Below, one piece after another: positions 51,564-59,792 of a stretch of 64,000 nucleotides of DNA; position 1 is the stretch's first letter; the number at the start of each line of letters is the position of its first letter. The position numbers and the translations under genes are program-made. The DNA is taken from assembly GCA_030715195.1 (NCBI GenBank), contig JAUYVI010000002.1, forward strand, positions 744,001 to 808,000, in the 5' to 3' direction. The notes below the pieces were generated by a model, which was not told where the DNA came from, did no database searches, and worked only from the letters and a program-made list of their open reading frames with translations. The DNA is from Dongia sedimenti. Its GTDB lineage: Bacteria > Pseudomonadota > Alphaproteobacteria > Dongiales > Dongiaceae.

Positions 51564-52457
51564 ATGCAGCTCGCCGCCGAAATCCCAGAAACCGAGGACG
51601 GCTTCCTCCGCGCCAGCGCCTTCTTCGCCGAGCATCACATTGCCGAGGCGATGCCCGAGGCGCATTGGCACGACCATGTGGAGCTGAACCTGCTGCTCAG
51701 CGGCGGCATGACCTATCTGTTCAACGGCCGGCGGGTGCCGCTCGAGGGCAACCAGGTCTACTGCTTCTGGGCGGCGATCCCGCATCAGGTGATCGCGGTC
51801 GAGCGGCCGGAAGCCGGCAGCACGGTCGATCTGGTCTGCGTCTATGTGCCCTTCGCCGATTTTCTCGCTCTGGCGATGCCCGACGGGTTCAAGAGCGCGG
51901 TCATGGGCGGCCGCATCCTCACCACGCCGAAGCTCGACGCGATCGATCCGCTGCTGTTCCGGCGCTGGGCCACCGAGTGGCAATCGGTCGACGACCAGCA
52001 TGAGCCGATCCTGCGCGACGAGGTCCGGCTCCGGGTGAAACGCCTGGCGCTGCAGGCCGTCGCTGCGCCGACCGTCGAACCCGAAGCGCAGGACAGCGAG
52101 ACCGAGCCCCAGCATTTGACGGCGGATCGGCGGATGATCGACCGCGTGCAGAAGATGACCACCTTCATCAACGGCGCGTTCGGCAACCCGATCCAGGTCG
52201 AGGACGTGGCCAAGGTCGGCGGCCTGCACCCGACCAATGCCACCGTCGTGTTCAAGAAGGTGCTGGGCATGTCGATCGCCCAGTATCTGCGGCGGCAGCG
52301 CCTCAGCCACGCGATGATGATGCTGGTCGATACCGACAAGGCGATCATCGAGATCGCCTTCGCCTGCGGCTACGGCTCGCTCAGTCGGTTCTACGACGCG
52401 TTCCAGCGTCATATGGGGAAGACGCCGCGCGATTACCGGATGCAGTTTCGGAAGTAG
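51564..52457 (+). CDS. AraC-family regulator, MelR-like
   Basis: Regulator of 297 residues. An N-terminal cupin-like domain (HWHDHVELNLLLSGGM, about 37-52) binds sugar, and a C-terminal double HTH has VEDVAKVGGLHPTNATVVFK and IIEIAFACGYGSLSRFYDAF. MelR is about 302 residues with the same architecture. ATG 51564 has only a weak SD; starts further upstream would leave no promoter space. It lies between the ABC operon (divergent) and the GH4 gene (convergent), so it likely activates both. Confidence 0.86.
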   Translation: MQLAAEIPETEDGFLRASAFFAEHHIAEAMPEAHWHDHVELNLLLSGGMTYLFNGRRVPLEGNQVYCFWAAIPHQVIAVERPEAGSTVDLVCVYVPFADFLALAMPDGFKSAVMGGRILTTPKLDAIDPLLFRRWATEWQSVDDQHEPILRDEVRLRVKRLALQAVAAPTVEPEAQDSETEPQHLTADRRMIDRVQKMTTFINGAFGNPIQVEDVAKVGGLHPTNATVVFKKVLGMSIAQYLRRQRLSHAMMMLVDTDKAIIEIAFACGYGSLSRFYDAFQRHMGKTPRDYRMQFRK

Positions 52458-52475
52458 GGGCTCCGTTTCGCCTCA

Positions 52476-52593
52476 CACTCGATCGTCATCCCAAGCTTTA
52501 GGCTTGGGATCCACGAGTTTGCATCCTCATACAATGAATGAGCCGCGCCAAACTCGTGGATGCCAAGGCCAAGCCTTGGCATGACGACCGAGT
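52476..52593. repeat. family A structured intergenic repeat, copy 2
   Basis: Starts CACTCGATCGTCAT and ends ATGACGACCGAGT. Arms: CCCAAGC/GCTTGGG-like (CCCAAGCttta GGCTTGGG), ATCCACGAGTTT/AAACTCGTGGAT, CCAAGGC/GCCTTGG. It lies in the convergent gap between the AraC and GH4 stops and may act as a bidirectional terminator. Confidence 0.8.
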
Positions 52594-52622
52594 TTTGAGG
52601 CTCCAGATGCGCGAGGTCGGAC

Positions 52623-53942
52623 CTAGTGATATCTGGGCAGCAAATTGCCGTGCGCGTCGATCAGCGCGTCGACCAGTTCCTTGATTTCGTCCAGCGAGAG
52701 CTCGGCCGCGGTGTGCGGGTCGAGCATGGCGGCGTGGTAGATGTGCTCGCGCTTCCCCGTGAGCGCGGCGGCCACGGTCATCTCCTGCACGTTGACACTC
52801 AATCGCATGATGCCGGCGAGCTGCCCCGGCACCCGGCCGACCCGGATCGGCTGGATGCCGTTGCGGTCGACATGGCACGGCACCTCGACGGCGCATTCCG
52901 GCGGCAGGTTCTCGATCAGCCCGTTGTTGCGGACGTTGCCGTAGATGAGGTTGTGCTGGCCGGTCACCATGGCGTGGATGATGGCCGCGGCATATTCGTT
53001 GCTCTTGCACACCTCCAGCGGCTTGGCCTGGTCCTCGAGCTCGGTCTTCAAGCGGTTCCAGTCGGCGATCTGGTCCTCGCAGCGCACCAGGTATTCGTCG
53101 AGCGGCACCGAGAATTTCTGCACCAGGTCGTCGCGGCCGCGCTTGATGAACCAGGCATTGTATTCGGCGAAGTGCTCGCTGGATTCGGTGACGAAATGGC
53201 CGAACCGCCGCATCGTCTCGAACCGCACGGCGTCGTTCTTGGGATAGCTGCCCTGCTCGGCCATCTTGCGCAGCCGCGGATAGAGATCCTCGCGCGCGCC
53301 GTTCGGGTGGCGCTTCTCGAATTTGAGGAAGAAGGCGACGTGGTTGAGGCCAGCGCTGGTGTAGTCGATGCTCTCGATCGGCTCGTCGAGGCAGCGGGCG
53401 AGATGGGCCGAGGTCTCCTGCACGCTGTGGCACAGGCCCACATAGCGGATCTCCGGCGCCGCCTGCGTCACCGCCCAGGAATTCATCGCCATCGGGTTAA
53501 CATAGTTCATCAGCAGCGCGTCCGGGCAGAGGTCGCGCATGTCGCGGGCGATGTCCAGAAGAACGGGAATCGTGCGCAGCGCCCGGAAGATGCCGCCGAT
53601 GCCGAGCGTGTCGCCGATGGTCTGCCGCAGGCCGAAGCGCTTCGGCACCTCGAAGTCGGTGACGGTGGCCGGCTTGTAGCCGCCGACCTGCATCATCAGG
53701 ATCACGAAATCCGCGCCCTGCAACGCCTTCCGCCGGTCGGTGGTCGCCTCGACCTGCAGCTTCTGCAGGCCCAGCGTCTCGCCGATGCGGCGGGCCACGA
53801 TCTCCGAGGTCGCGAGCCGCTCCGGATCGATGTCGTGCAGGCTGATGGCGCTCTCGGCCAGCTCCGGGTTGCTCAGCACATCGGAGAGGATGTTCTGGGC
53901 GAACACCGTGCTGCCGGCCCCGATCAGGGCAATCTTGGTCAT
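52623..53942 (-). CDS. melA: GH4 alpha-galactosidase
   Basis: Glycoside hydrolase family 4 enzyme of 439 residues, NAD+- and metal-dependent. NAD loop KIALIGAGSTVFAQNILSD (residues 3-21), metal-binding CHSVQET (Cys about 172), NPMAMNSW (about 150) and a LNHVAFFLKF His near 202 match MelA. ATG 53942 follows GGAG at 9 nt. It would hydrolyse imported melibiose-type sugars to galactose and glucose. Alpha-glucosidases and glucuronidases in GH4 share these motifs; CHSVQ favours the galactosidase group. Confidence 0.87.
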   Translation of the reverse strand: MTKIALIGAGSTVFAQNILSDVLSNPELAESAISLHDIDPERLATSEIVARRIGETLGLQKLQVEATTDRRKALQGADFVILMMQVGGYKPATVTDFEVPKRFGLRQTIGDTLGIGGIFRALRTIPVLLDIARDMRDLCPDALLMNYVNPMAMNSWAVTQAAPEIRYVGLCHSVQETSAHLARCLDEPIESIDYTSAGLNHVAFFLKFEKRHPNGAREDLYPRLRKMAEQGSYPKNDAVRFETMRRFGHFVTESSEHFAEYNAWFIKRGRDDLVQKFSVPLDEYLVRCEDQIADWNRLKTELEDQAKPLEVCKSNEYAAAIIHAMVTGQHNLIYGNVRNNGLIENLPPECAVEVPCHVDRNGIQPIRVGRVPGQLAGIMRLSVNVQEMTVAAALTGKREHIYHAAMLDPHTAAELSLDEIKELVDALIDAHGNLLPRYH

Positions 53943-54068
53943 CGCGCGAAACTCCGCTGCCACCCGTGGATTATGGCGCGAGGTATCGCACGGGCCAGGG
54001 CCTGGGTTCTTGCCGATTAGCCGGAGAGCTTTCCCGAAAGCCAGCGCTCCAGGCTTCGGTTCCGCGTT

Positions 54069-54719
54069 TCACGCCGGCACCCAGGCTTCGCGGATCGCCG
54101 CCGTGGGCATGGTCTGCACCTGCTGGCTGAAGCGTTGCTGATAGAGCTGCAGCACGGCGTCATGGCAGAGATCGCAACCGCTGCAGAGGGCGTCGGTCGC
54201 GAGGATGACCGGGTAACCGAGATCGACGGCGGACAACACGGTCGCCAGCACGCAGACGTCCGATTCCGCGCCCGACACGATCAGCGCCGCGGCCGACAGC
54301 GCCTTCAATCGCTCCTGCAGCGCCGGCGCGGAGAATGCCGAGTAGCGGGTCTTGTCCAGCACGGTCGCGGGCGGGACAAACCGCTTCAGGGGTCCCATCA
54401 GCTCGATCGCGTCCGGATCGATCTCCTGCGCGGTCAAGCCGGGCCACTTGCGATAGAAGGCACGCCAGGTCCCCGGCATCCTTTCGGCGTCCGGCGGAGG
54501 AACGAAGCGCGTGAAGATGCACCGCGCCGGTGCGTGCTCGACCAGCGAAACGATCACCGGCAGCACGCGCTCGGCCCAATCGGCGGCCCAAGGTCCGGCC
54601 GGGCCGATCAGATTCTGCATGTCGAGGCAGAGGTGCACGGCGCGCGGCGGAATGGCGGGCGGCAGCGCAGGTTCCGCCTGCAGGTCGGGAGGGGATGCAG
54701 GCGGAACGATCACGCTCAT
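54069..54719 (-). CDS. isochorismatase-like cysteine hydrolase
   Basis: Protein of 216 residues with triad Asp (HLCLDMQNLIGP, about 33), Lys (VLDKTRYSAF, about 119) and Cys (SGAESDVCVLAT, about 152). Unrelated at the sequence level to the one at 27235 except for the family fold. It lies alone, on the same strand as and 24 nt from the hemerythrin gene. No partner indicates its substrate; nicotinamidase-like or N-carbamoyl hydrolase activity are possibilities. Confidence 0.87.
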   Translation of the reverse strand: MSVIVPPASPPDLQAEPALPPAIPPRAVHLCLDMQNLIGPAGPWAADWAERVLPVIVSLVEHAPARCIFTRFVPPPDAERMPGTWRAFYRKWPGLTAQEIDPDAIELMGPLKRFVPPATVLDKTRYSAFSAPALQERLKALSAAALIVSGAESDVCVLATVLSAVDLGYPVILATDALCSGCDLCHDAVLQLYQQRFSQQVQTMPTAAIREAWVPA

Positions 54720-54743
54720 GGGCGATCCAGCGACCTCGGGCGA

Positions 54744-55286
54744 TCAGGCAGCCTGCTGGGCGACCGGGGATCCCTGCTCCAGCTCATGGCCGCTGAAGGA
54801 GCGGGTCTGCGGCGTCGGAAGGCCGCTCTTCTTGATCTCCGCCAGCAGCTCCTGCTTGCGCGCCGCCATTTGCTCGCCCAGGGCATCCATGTCGAGCCCG
54901 GCTTCCTTCGCCTCGGCGAACAGGCCTTCGGCGCGCTTCTCCTCTTCCTTGACGTGATGCTTGATCATCTCGGAGAGCACCTTGACCTTGGCATCATAGA
55001 ACTCGTCATCGGGCTCGCCGCCGGTCAGCTCCGCGATCAGGACCTTGGCCCCGTCATGCTCGACATAGGCTTCCTGGACCAGCTCCTCATCCTCGATCGC
55101 GCCGGTGCAGGCGGGATAGAAGATCTCTTCTTCGATCGTGGCATGGACAGTCAGCTCGGTGCAGATCTGCTCGACCAGCTTCTGCTTCGCCGACGGACCC
55201 TTGGCGGATTCGAACTTTTCGAACAGGTCTTCGACCTTGCGGTGATCCGCCTTCAGCAGGGCGACGGCATCCATTTCGGCAGGCAT
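54744..55286 (-). CDS. hemerythrin HHE-domain protein
   Basis: Protein of 180 residues with the non-haem di-iron helical motif: HRKVEDLF (His about 15), HATIEEEIFYP (His/Glu about 47-51), HDGAKVL, and HHVKEEEKRAEGLF. ATG 55286 has GGAG 9 nt upstream; ATG 55301 has a weaker SD. The His/Glu spacing is complete, so iron and O2 or NO binding is plausible. Unlike haemerythrin sensors it has no fused domain. Its role may be iron storage, oxygen sensing or nitrosative-stress repair. Confidence 0.88.
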   Translation of the reverse strand: MPAEMDAVALLKADHRKVEDLFEKFESAKGPSAKQKLVEQICTELTVHATIEEEIFYPACTGAIEDEELVQEAYVEHDGAKVLIAELTGGEPDDEFYDAKVKVLSEMIKHHVKEEEKRAEGLFAEAKEAGLDMDALGEQMAARKQELLAEIKKSGLPTPQTRSFSGHELEQGSPVAQQAA

Positions 55287-55416
55287 TGGTCCATTCTCCA
55301 TTGTCCGTGAATCGCTGCGCACACCGGTGCAGCACTCGGATCAAACCCGCGGTTTGTCAGCTTGTTCCAGCGCCTGAACCGGCGACGGCAAGTCGGAGAT
55401 CGACCGAATCCGATGC

Positions 55417-56841
55417 CTAGAAGCGGTCGCGCCAGCTCTTCAGCAGCGTGTTCTCCAGGGCCCGCGCCCGGCCGATCCAGTTCCGCGCGCCGGGGGTCGG
55501 CGTCAGGATGCGGCGGTCGAAGCCGGCGTCGAGCGCGGCGCGCTTCTCGCGGTCGATGGCGAAGATCGCGAAGGCCAGGCGCCTGCCGCTCCTGCCGGTG
55601 AGATAGCCGGCCAGGCCGCAGGCGAAATCCATGGTGCCGCTCTTGGCCGCCGCTTCCGCCTGGGGATCGTCGCCCATGATGCGGTTGGGCATGCCGGCCA
55701 GCACCGGCTGGCGGGCCATCGCCATCAGAATCGCCGCGATCTGCCGCGGCGAGGCGCGGCTTTCGCTGCTGAGGCCGGAGTGGTTGACCAGCTTGAACCC
55801 GGTCCAGTCGACATAGGAGAGGCGCTGCCGCAGCCAGTCGCCCAAGGCCGCGCTCGACGCGCGCGGGTCAAGCACCTGGCCGGTCAGGCGCCGGCTGGTC
55901 GCCAGCCCGATCAGCTCCGCCGTCATGTTGTTGCTGAATTTCAGGAGCCCGGTCATGACCTCGGCAAGCGGCGGGCTCTCCACCGTCGCGACCGGTGTCG
56001 CATCCGCCGGAACGGCGCCGGCCTGTGGTTCCGGCAGCACAATGCCGTTGCGCTTCGCCAGTTCGCGGAACACCAGCGCGGTGTTCCGCGCCGGCTGCTT
56101 CACCGGCAGGAAGATGGCGCCCTCTTCCGGCAGAGCTTCCGGGAGGTCCGGGGCGTAGAGCCAGCGCTCGCCCGACGCGTCGCCGGCATAGAGGAAATTG
56201 GCGCCCGGCGGCGGCTCGCTCTGCGCCGGCAGGAAGCGCACCCAATCCGCCGGCACGTTCAAGCCGTCGGCCACGGCGCGGGCGTGAAAGGCGAGCTTGC
56301 CCGCTTCGTCGCGCGACCAGTTGACCTGGATGCGGTTGAAGTCGACGCTGAGCGCGGCGATGCCGGCATTGTAGGTGGCCTGGATCGGCTGGTCGTTGCT
56401 CACCTCGGGTGCCGAACCGGAGTCGCTCGCATCGAAGAAGAAGGCCTTCCACCCGCCCTTCGGTTGCGCCGCCTTCGATTGGCGCGCGAGATCGCGCAAT
56501 TCGAGATTGGTCAGCACCGGGTCGCCGCCGCCCTTGAGGTAGAGCGTGTTTCCGGCACGGAAGAGCCGGGTCTGAAAGCGGTAGTCGGCGCCGAGCGCCT
56601 GTTGCGCCGGATAGACCGTCGCCAGCTTCGCGACCGAGGCCGGGATGAACAGGGCATCCGCCGACTGCTCCGCCAAGGCGCGGCCGTCGTCGAGATCGAT
56701 CAGCACGAAACCGATATCGTCGGGCGCGAAGCCCGCGGCCTTGATCGCCTTGGCATCGGGCGTCGCCTGCGGTTCGGCGGAGCCGGGTGTCACCCAAGAA
56801 GCTGCAAGGAAGATGGCGAAGACGGCAAGGAGGCGGCGCAT
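55417..56841 (-). CDS. dacB: D-alanyl-D-alanine carboxypeptidase/endopeptidase (PBP4/DacB type)
   Basis: Peptidoglycan DD-peptidase of about 474 residues. Signal peptide MRRLLAVFAIFLAAS followed by SAE. SxxK in PASVAKLATV (about 68), SxN in FSNNMTAE (about 306) and KSGT in AAAKSGTMDFACG, the three class C PBP motifs. ATG 56841 is chosen; ATG 56877 gives a longer signal n-region and a GGGAGG farther away. PBP4 enzymes trim or open cross-links and feed the recycling route that the nag/mur genes at the left handle. Confidence 0.9.
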   Translation of the reverse strand: MRRLLAVFAIFLAASWVTPGSAEPQATPDAKAIKAAGFAPDDIGFVLIDLDDGRALAEQSADALFIPASVAKLATVYPAQQALGADYRFQTRLFRAGNTLYLKGGGDPVLTNLELRDLARQSKAAQPKGGWKAFFFDASDSGSAPEVSNDQPIQATYNAGIAALSVDFNRIQVNWSRDEAGKLAFHARAVADGLNVPADWVRFLPAQSEPPPGANFLYAGDASGERWLYAPDLPEALPEEGAIFLPVKQPARNTALVFRELAKRNGIVLPEPQAGAVPADATPVATVESPPLAEVMTGLLKFSNNMTAELIGLATSRRLTGQVLDPRASSAALGDWLRQRLSYVDWTGFKLVNHSGLSSESRASPRQIAAILMAMARQPVLAGMPNRIMGDDPQAEAAAKSGTMDFACGLAGYLTGRSGRRLAFAIFAIDREKRAALDAGFDRRILTPTPGARNWIGRARALENTLLKSWRDRF

Positions 56842-56999
56842 GCACGCGAAGGTATTCGGTTGGCGGGCGCGGATCATGGCACCGGTCGTGCCTCCCGAAA
56901 AGGGACATGAGGAATAGGCGCCTGTGCTTCGAGAAAACTCATCCCCAAGCGCCCGGCGCTGCGCTAGCCTCGCTGCATGGTTCAGGGGAGCCGGGCAAG

Positions 57000-58532
57000 A
57001 TGACGGAAACGGTACGAGCACGGCGGACGCGCGAGCGGGTCGGCTCCGGACCGAAGCAGATGCCTTGGCGTCGGGTCGAGAACAGCTTCCGTCCGCTGGA
57101 AGTCCTCAGCGCCGAGCAGATCGAGCGCATTCACATCGCAAGCCTCAAGCTGCTGTCCGACTTTGGCCTTGAGTTCCAGAACGACGAGGCCTTGGGCATT
57201 CTGGCGGCCGGCGGCGCCCAGGTCGACATGGGGACGCGCATGGTCCGCTTCCCATCGGATGTGGTCGAGCACTTCATCGCGCAGGCGCCCGCCACCGCCG
57301 AGGTCTATTCCTGGAATCCCGAGAAGCGGATCGGTGTCGGCGGCACGGAGATCGCCTTCGGTACAGTCGGCGGTCCGCCCAATTGCTCCGATCTCGAGCG
57401 TGGCCGGCGACCTGGGACCTATCGGGACCAGTGCGACCTCATCCGCCTGGAGCAGAGCCTCAACGTCATCCACTTCTGCGGCGGTGCGCCGGTCGAGGCG
57501 ATCGACCTCCCGGCCGACACGCGGCATCTCGACACCGCCTTCGCCTTCCTGACCCTGACCGACCGCCCGTTCTTCGGCCGCGCGATCGGGGCGACCCGCA
57601 TCGCCGATGCCATGGCCATGGCGGCGATCGCCCGCGGTGTCGATGTGTCGGCGCTGAGCACCCAGCCGGCGATCATGTCGGTGATCAGCGTCAATTCCCC
57701 GCGCCGGGTCGACCAGGAGATGGCGAACGGGCTGATGCAGCTGGTCCGCGCGCGCCAGCCGGCGATCGTCACCCCGTTCACCCTGCAAGGTGCGATGAGC
57801 CCGGTGACCCTCGCCGGCGCGCTGGTGCAGCAGAATGCGGAAGCGCTCGGCGTGCTCGCCTTCGCGCAGATGGTCAATCCCGGTGCGCCGGTGGTTTATG
57901 GCGGCTTCACCTCGAATGTCGACATGCGATCCGGAGCGCCCGCCTTCGGCACGCCGGAATATGCCCGTGCCGCCATTGCCGGCGGGCAGCTCGCCCGGCG
58001 CTATCGCCTGCCCTATCGCACCTCCAACGTGAACGCCTCCAACGCGGTCGATGCGCAGGCGGCCTATGAGAGCGAGATGTCGCTCTGGGCCGCGGTGATC
58101 GGCGGCGGCAACCTGATCCATCACGGCGCCGGCTGGCTGGAAGGCGGGCTCTGCGCCTCGTTCGAGAAGATGGTGCTCGATGCCGAGATGATGCAGATGA
58201 TGGCCGAGTTCGTGCGGCCGGTGGTGATCGACGACGCGGAGATCGGCCTATCCGCCCATGAGGAGGTCGCGGCCGGCGGCCATTTCTTCGGCAGCGCGCA
58301 CACGCTGGAGCGGTTCGAGACCGCGTTCTATCAGCCGATGGTCTCCGACTGGCGCAACTACGAGGCCTGGAAGGAAGCGGGCTCGATCGACGCCACCCGG
58401 CGCGCGCATCTGATCTGGAAGGAGCTGCTGGCGAATTACCAAGCCCCGCCGCTCGACATCGCGCGGAAGGAAGCGCTGGTGGAGTATGTGGCGCGACGGA
58501 AGGCGGAGATTGCCAAGACGGGGTTGGATTAG
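57000..58532 (+). CDS. trimethylamine-methyltransferase-family protein (MttB homologue, non-pyrrolysine)
   Basis: Protein of 510 residues in the MttB superfamily (TIM-barrel, corrinoid-dependent): FRPLEVLSAEQIERIHIASL, PAIMSVISVNSPRRVDQEMA, GGGNLIHHGAGWLEGGLCAS and a C-terminal LANYQAPP. The frame is continuous, so there is no in-frame amber pyrrolysine codon; such homologues demethylate betaines or carnitine. ATG 57000 is after GGGGAG at a long spacing. No corrinoid protein or reductive activator gene is in the window, so partner supply is unknown. Confidence 0.87.
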   Translation: MTETVRARRTRERVGSGPKQMPWRRVENSFRPLEVLSAEQIERIHIASLKLLSDFGLEFQNDEALGILAAGGAQVDMGTRMVRFPSDVVEHFIAQAPATAEVYSWNPEKRIGVGGTEIAFGTVGGPPNCSDLERGRRPGTYRDQCDLIRLEQSLNVIHFCGGAPVEAIDLPADTRHLDTAFAFLTLTDRPFFGRAIGATRIADAMAMAAIARGVDVSALSTQPAIMSVISVNSPRRVDQEMANGLMQLVRARQPAIVTPFTLQGAMSPVTLAGALVQQNAEALGVLAFAQMVNPGAPVVYGGFTSNVDMRSGAPAFGTPEYARAAIAGGQLARRYRLPYRTSNVNASNAVDAQAAYESEMSLWAAVIGGGNLIHHGAGWLEGGLCASFEKMVLDAEMMQMMAEFVRPVVIDDAEIGLSAHEEVAAGGHFFGSAHTLERFETAFYQPMVSDWRNYEAWKEAGSIDATRRAHLIWKELLANYQAPPLDIARKEALVEYVARRKAEIAKTGLD

Positions 58533-58539
58533 TCGTCTA

Positions 58540-58625
58540 GCGCTGGATCATCCGTCTCGGCATTGTTTGCCGCATCACGGCTGCAGTGCCCCCCACTTAC
58601 TCCCCCCTGAAGGGGGGAGAAGAGC
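58540..58625. repeat. family B inverted-repeat element, copy 3 (left half only)
   Basis: Starts GCGCTGGATC (58540), contains CATCACGGCTGCA (58573) and a CCCCCCT/AGGGGGG hairpin, but lacks the right arm and its GATCCAGCGC end. It begins 7 bp after the MttB-homologue stop. A truncated copy. Confidence 0.72.
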
Positions 58626-58645
58626 ACTGGCATCGCGTTCGCCGA

Positions 58646-59626
58646 CTACCCCTGATACAACCCCGCCTTCACCGCCTTGTGCTTGGCGAGCGCATAGATG
58701 GTGTCGATCATCGGCGTCGGCACCTGCACCAGCCGGCCCAGTTCCGCGACCGCGCCGACGATGGCATCGAGCTCGACCGGGCGGCCGCGTTCGAAATCCT
58801 GCAGCATCGAGGTCTTGTGCTCGCCGATGCCGGCGGCGCCGTCGATCCGCTTCTCGACCGGGATCGGCATGGTGACGCCGAGCTTGTTGGCGATCGCCTC
58901 GGCCTCGTTCATCACGCCGCGCACCACCGCGCGGGTGCCCGGATCCTCGGCGATGCCCTTCAAGGTGCCGCCGGTCAGCGCGCTGATCGGATTGAAGGCG
59001 ACGTTGCCCCAGAGCTTGACCCAGATCTCGGTGCGGATGTCGGTCTTGACCGGTGCCTTGAAGCCCGCGGCCATGAGGGCGCGGCTCAAGGCGGTGACAC
59101 GCTCCGTCTTCTCGTTGCTGGGCTCGCCCAGGCTGAAGCGGTCGTTCTCGACATGCCGCAGCTCGCCGGGTGCCACGACTTCCGCCGCCGGATAGACCAC
59201 GCAGCCGATCACCCGTTCCGGTCCGATATGCGTCCATTGCGCATTGCCGGGATCGACGATCGGCAGGCGGCGATCCTTCAGCGGACCGTCGAGACCGTAG
59301 AAATACCACCAGGGCAGCCCGTTCACCGCCATGACGACCGCGGTCTCCGGCCCGAGCAGCGGCTTCATCTTTTCGGCGATGGCCGAGACCTGATGCGCCT
59401 TCAGCGCCACGATCACGAAATCCTGCGGGCCCGCTTCAGCGGAATCCTCGGTCACGCGCGGCTTCACGGTGAAATCGCCGCCGTGGCCGGTGACCTTCAG
59501 GCCGTTCTCGCGCATCGCCGCGAGATGAGCGCCGCGCGCGATCAAGGTCACGTCCTCGCCGCTCCGCGCCAGATGCGCGCCGATCAACCCGCCGATGGCG
59601 CCCGCGCCGTAAATGCAGAACTTCAT
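58646..59626 (-). CDS. ketopantoate reductase-like protein (PanE/ApbA family)
   Basis: Protein of 326 residues. NADP loop YGAGAIGGLIGAHLARSG (about 5-22), conserved Lys in ALKAHQVSAI (about 75), NGLPWWYF (about 100) and catalytic Lys/Asn in VKLWGNVAFNPISALTGG (about 185-200). Ketopantoate reduction is the namesake activity. In this position, away from panB/C and beside a ligase and Ntn hydrolase, it may reduce another 2-keto acid. Confidence 0.87.
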   Translation of the reverse strand: MKFCIYGAGAIGGLIGAHLARSGEDVTLIARGAHLAAMRENGLKVTGHGGDFTVKPRVTEDSAEAGPQDFVIVALKAHQVSAIAEKMKPLLGPETAVVMAVNGLPWWYFYGLDGPLKDRRLPIVDPGNAQWTHIGPERVIGCVVYPAAEVVAPGELRHVENDRFSLGEPSNEKTERVTALSRALMAAGFKAPVKTDIRTEIWVKLWGNVAFNPISALTGGTLKGIAEDPGTRAVVRGVMNEAEAIANKLGVTMPIPVEKRIDGAAGIGEHKTSMLQDFERGRPVELDAIVGAVAELGRLVQVPTPMIDTIYALAKHKAVKAGLYQG

Positions 59627-59641
59627 GAGGCGTTTCCGATT

Positions 59642-59772
59642 ACTCTGCCGTCATGCCCCGACCCGGAGGCGAAGCCGACCTTCGTCGGCGGTGTCGGGGC
59701 ATCCACGCCTTCGCAGCCTGCGGCATCCAAGGCGTGGATCCCCGCGCCTAGCGCGGGGATGACGACTGAGTG
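59642..59772. repeat. family A structured intergenic repeat, copy 3
   Basis: Outer ends CCGTCAT and ATGACGACTGAGTG. Arms: GCCCCGAC/GTCGGGGC, ATCCACGCCTT/AAGGCGTGGAT, CCCCGCGC/GCGCGGGG. The sequences of arms 1 and 3 differ from copies 1 and 2 but pair equally well. It lies between the ketopantoate-reductase-like and acyl-CoA ligase genes, inside an apparent operon. Confidence 0.8.
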
Positions 59773-59792
59773 TTGCCAGCCGACGAAACGCA

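Noticed and set aside
56787..57000. In-frame 5' extension of the MttB homologue
   Set aside because: It overlaps the divergent DacB signal-peptide region and has Arg-rich, non-family sequence.
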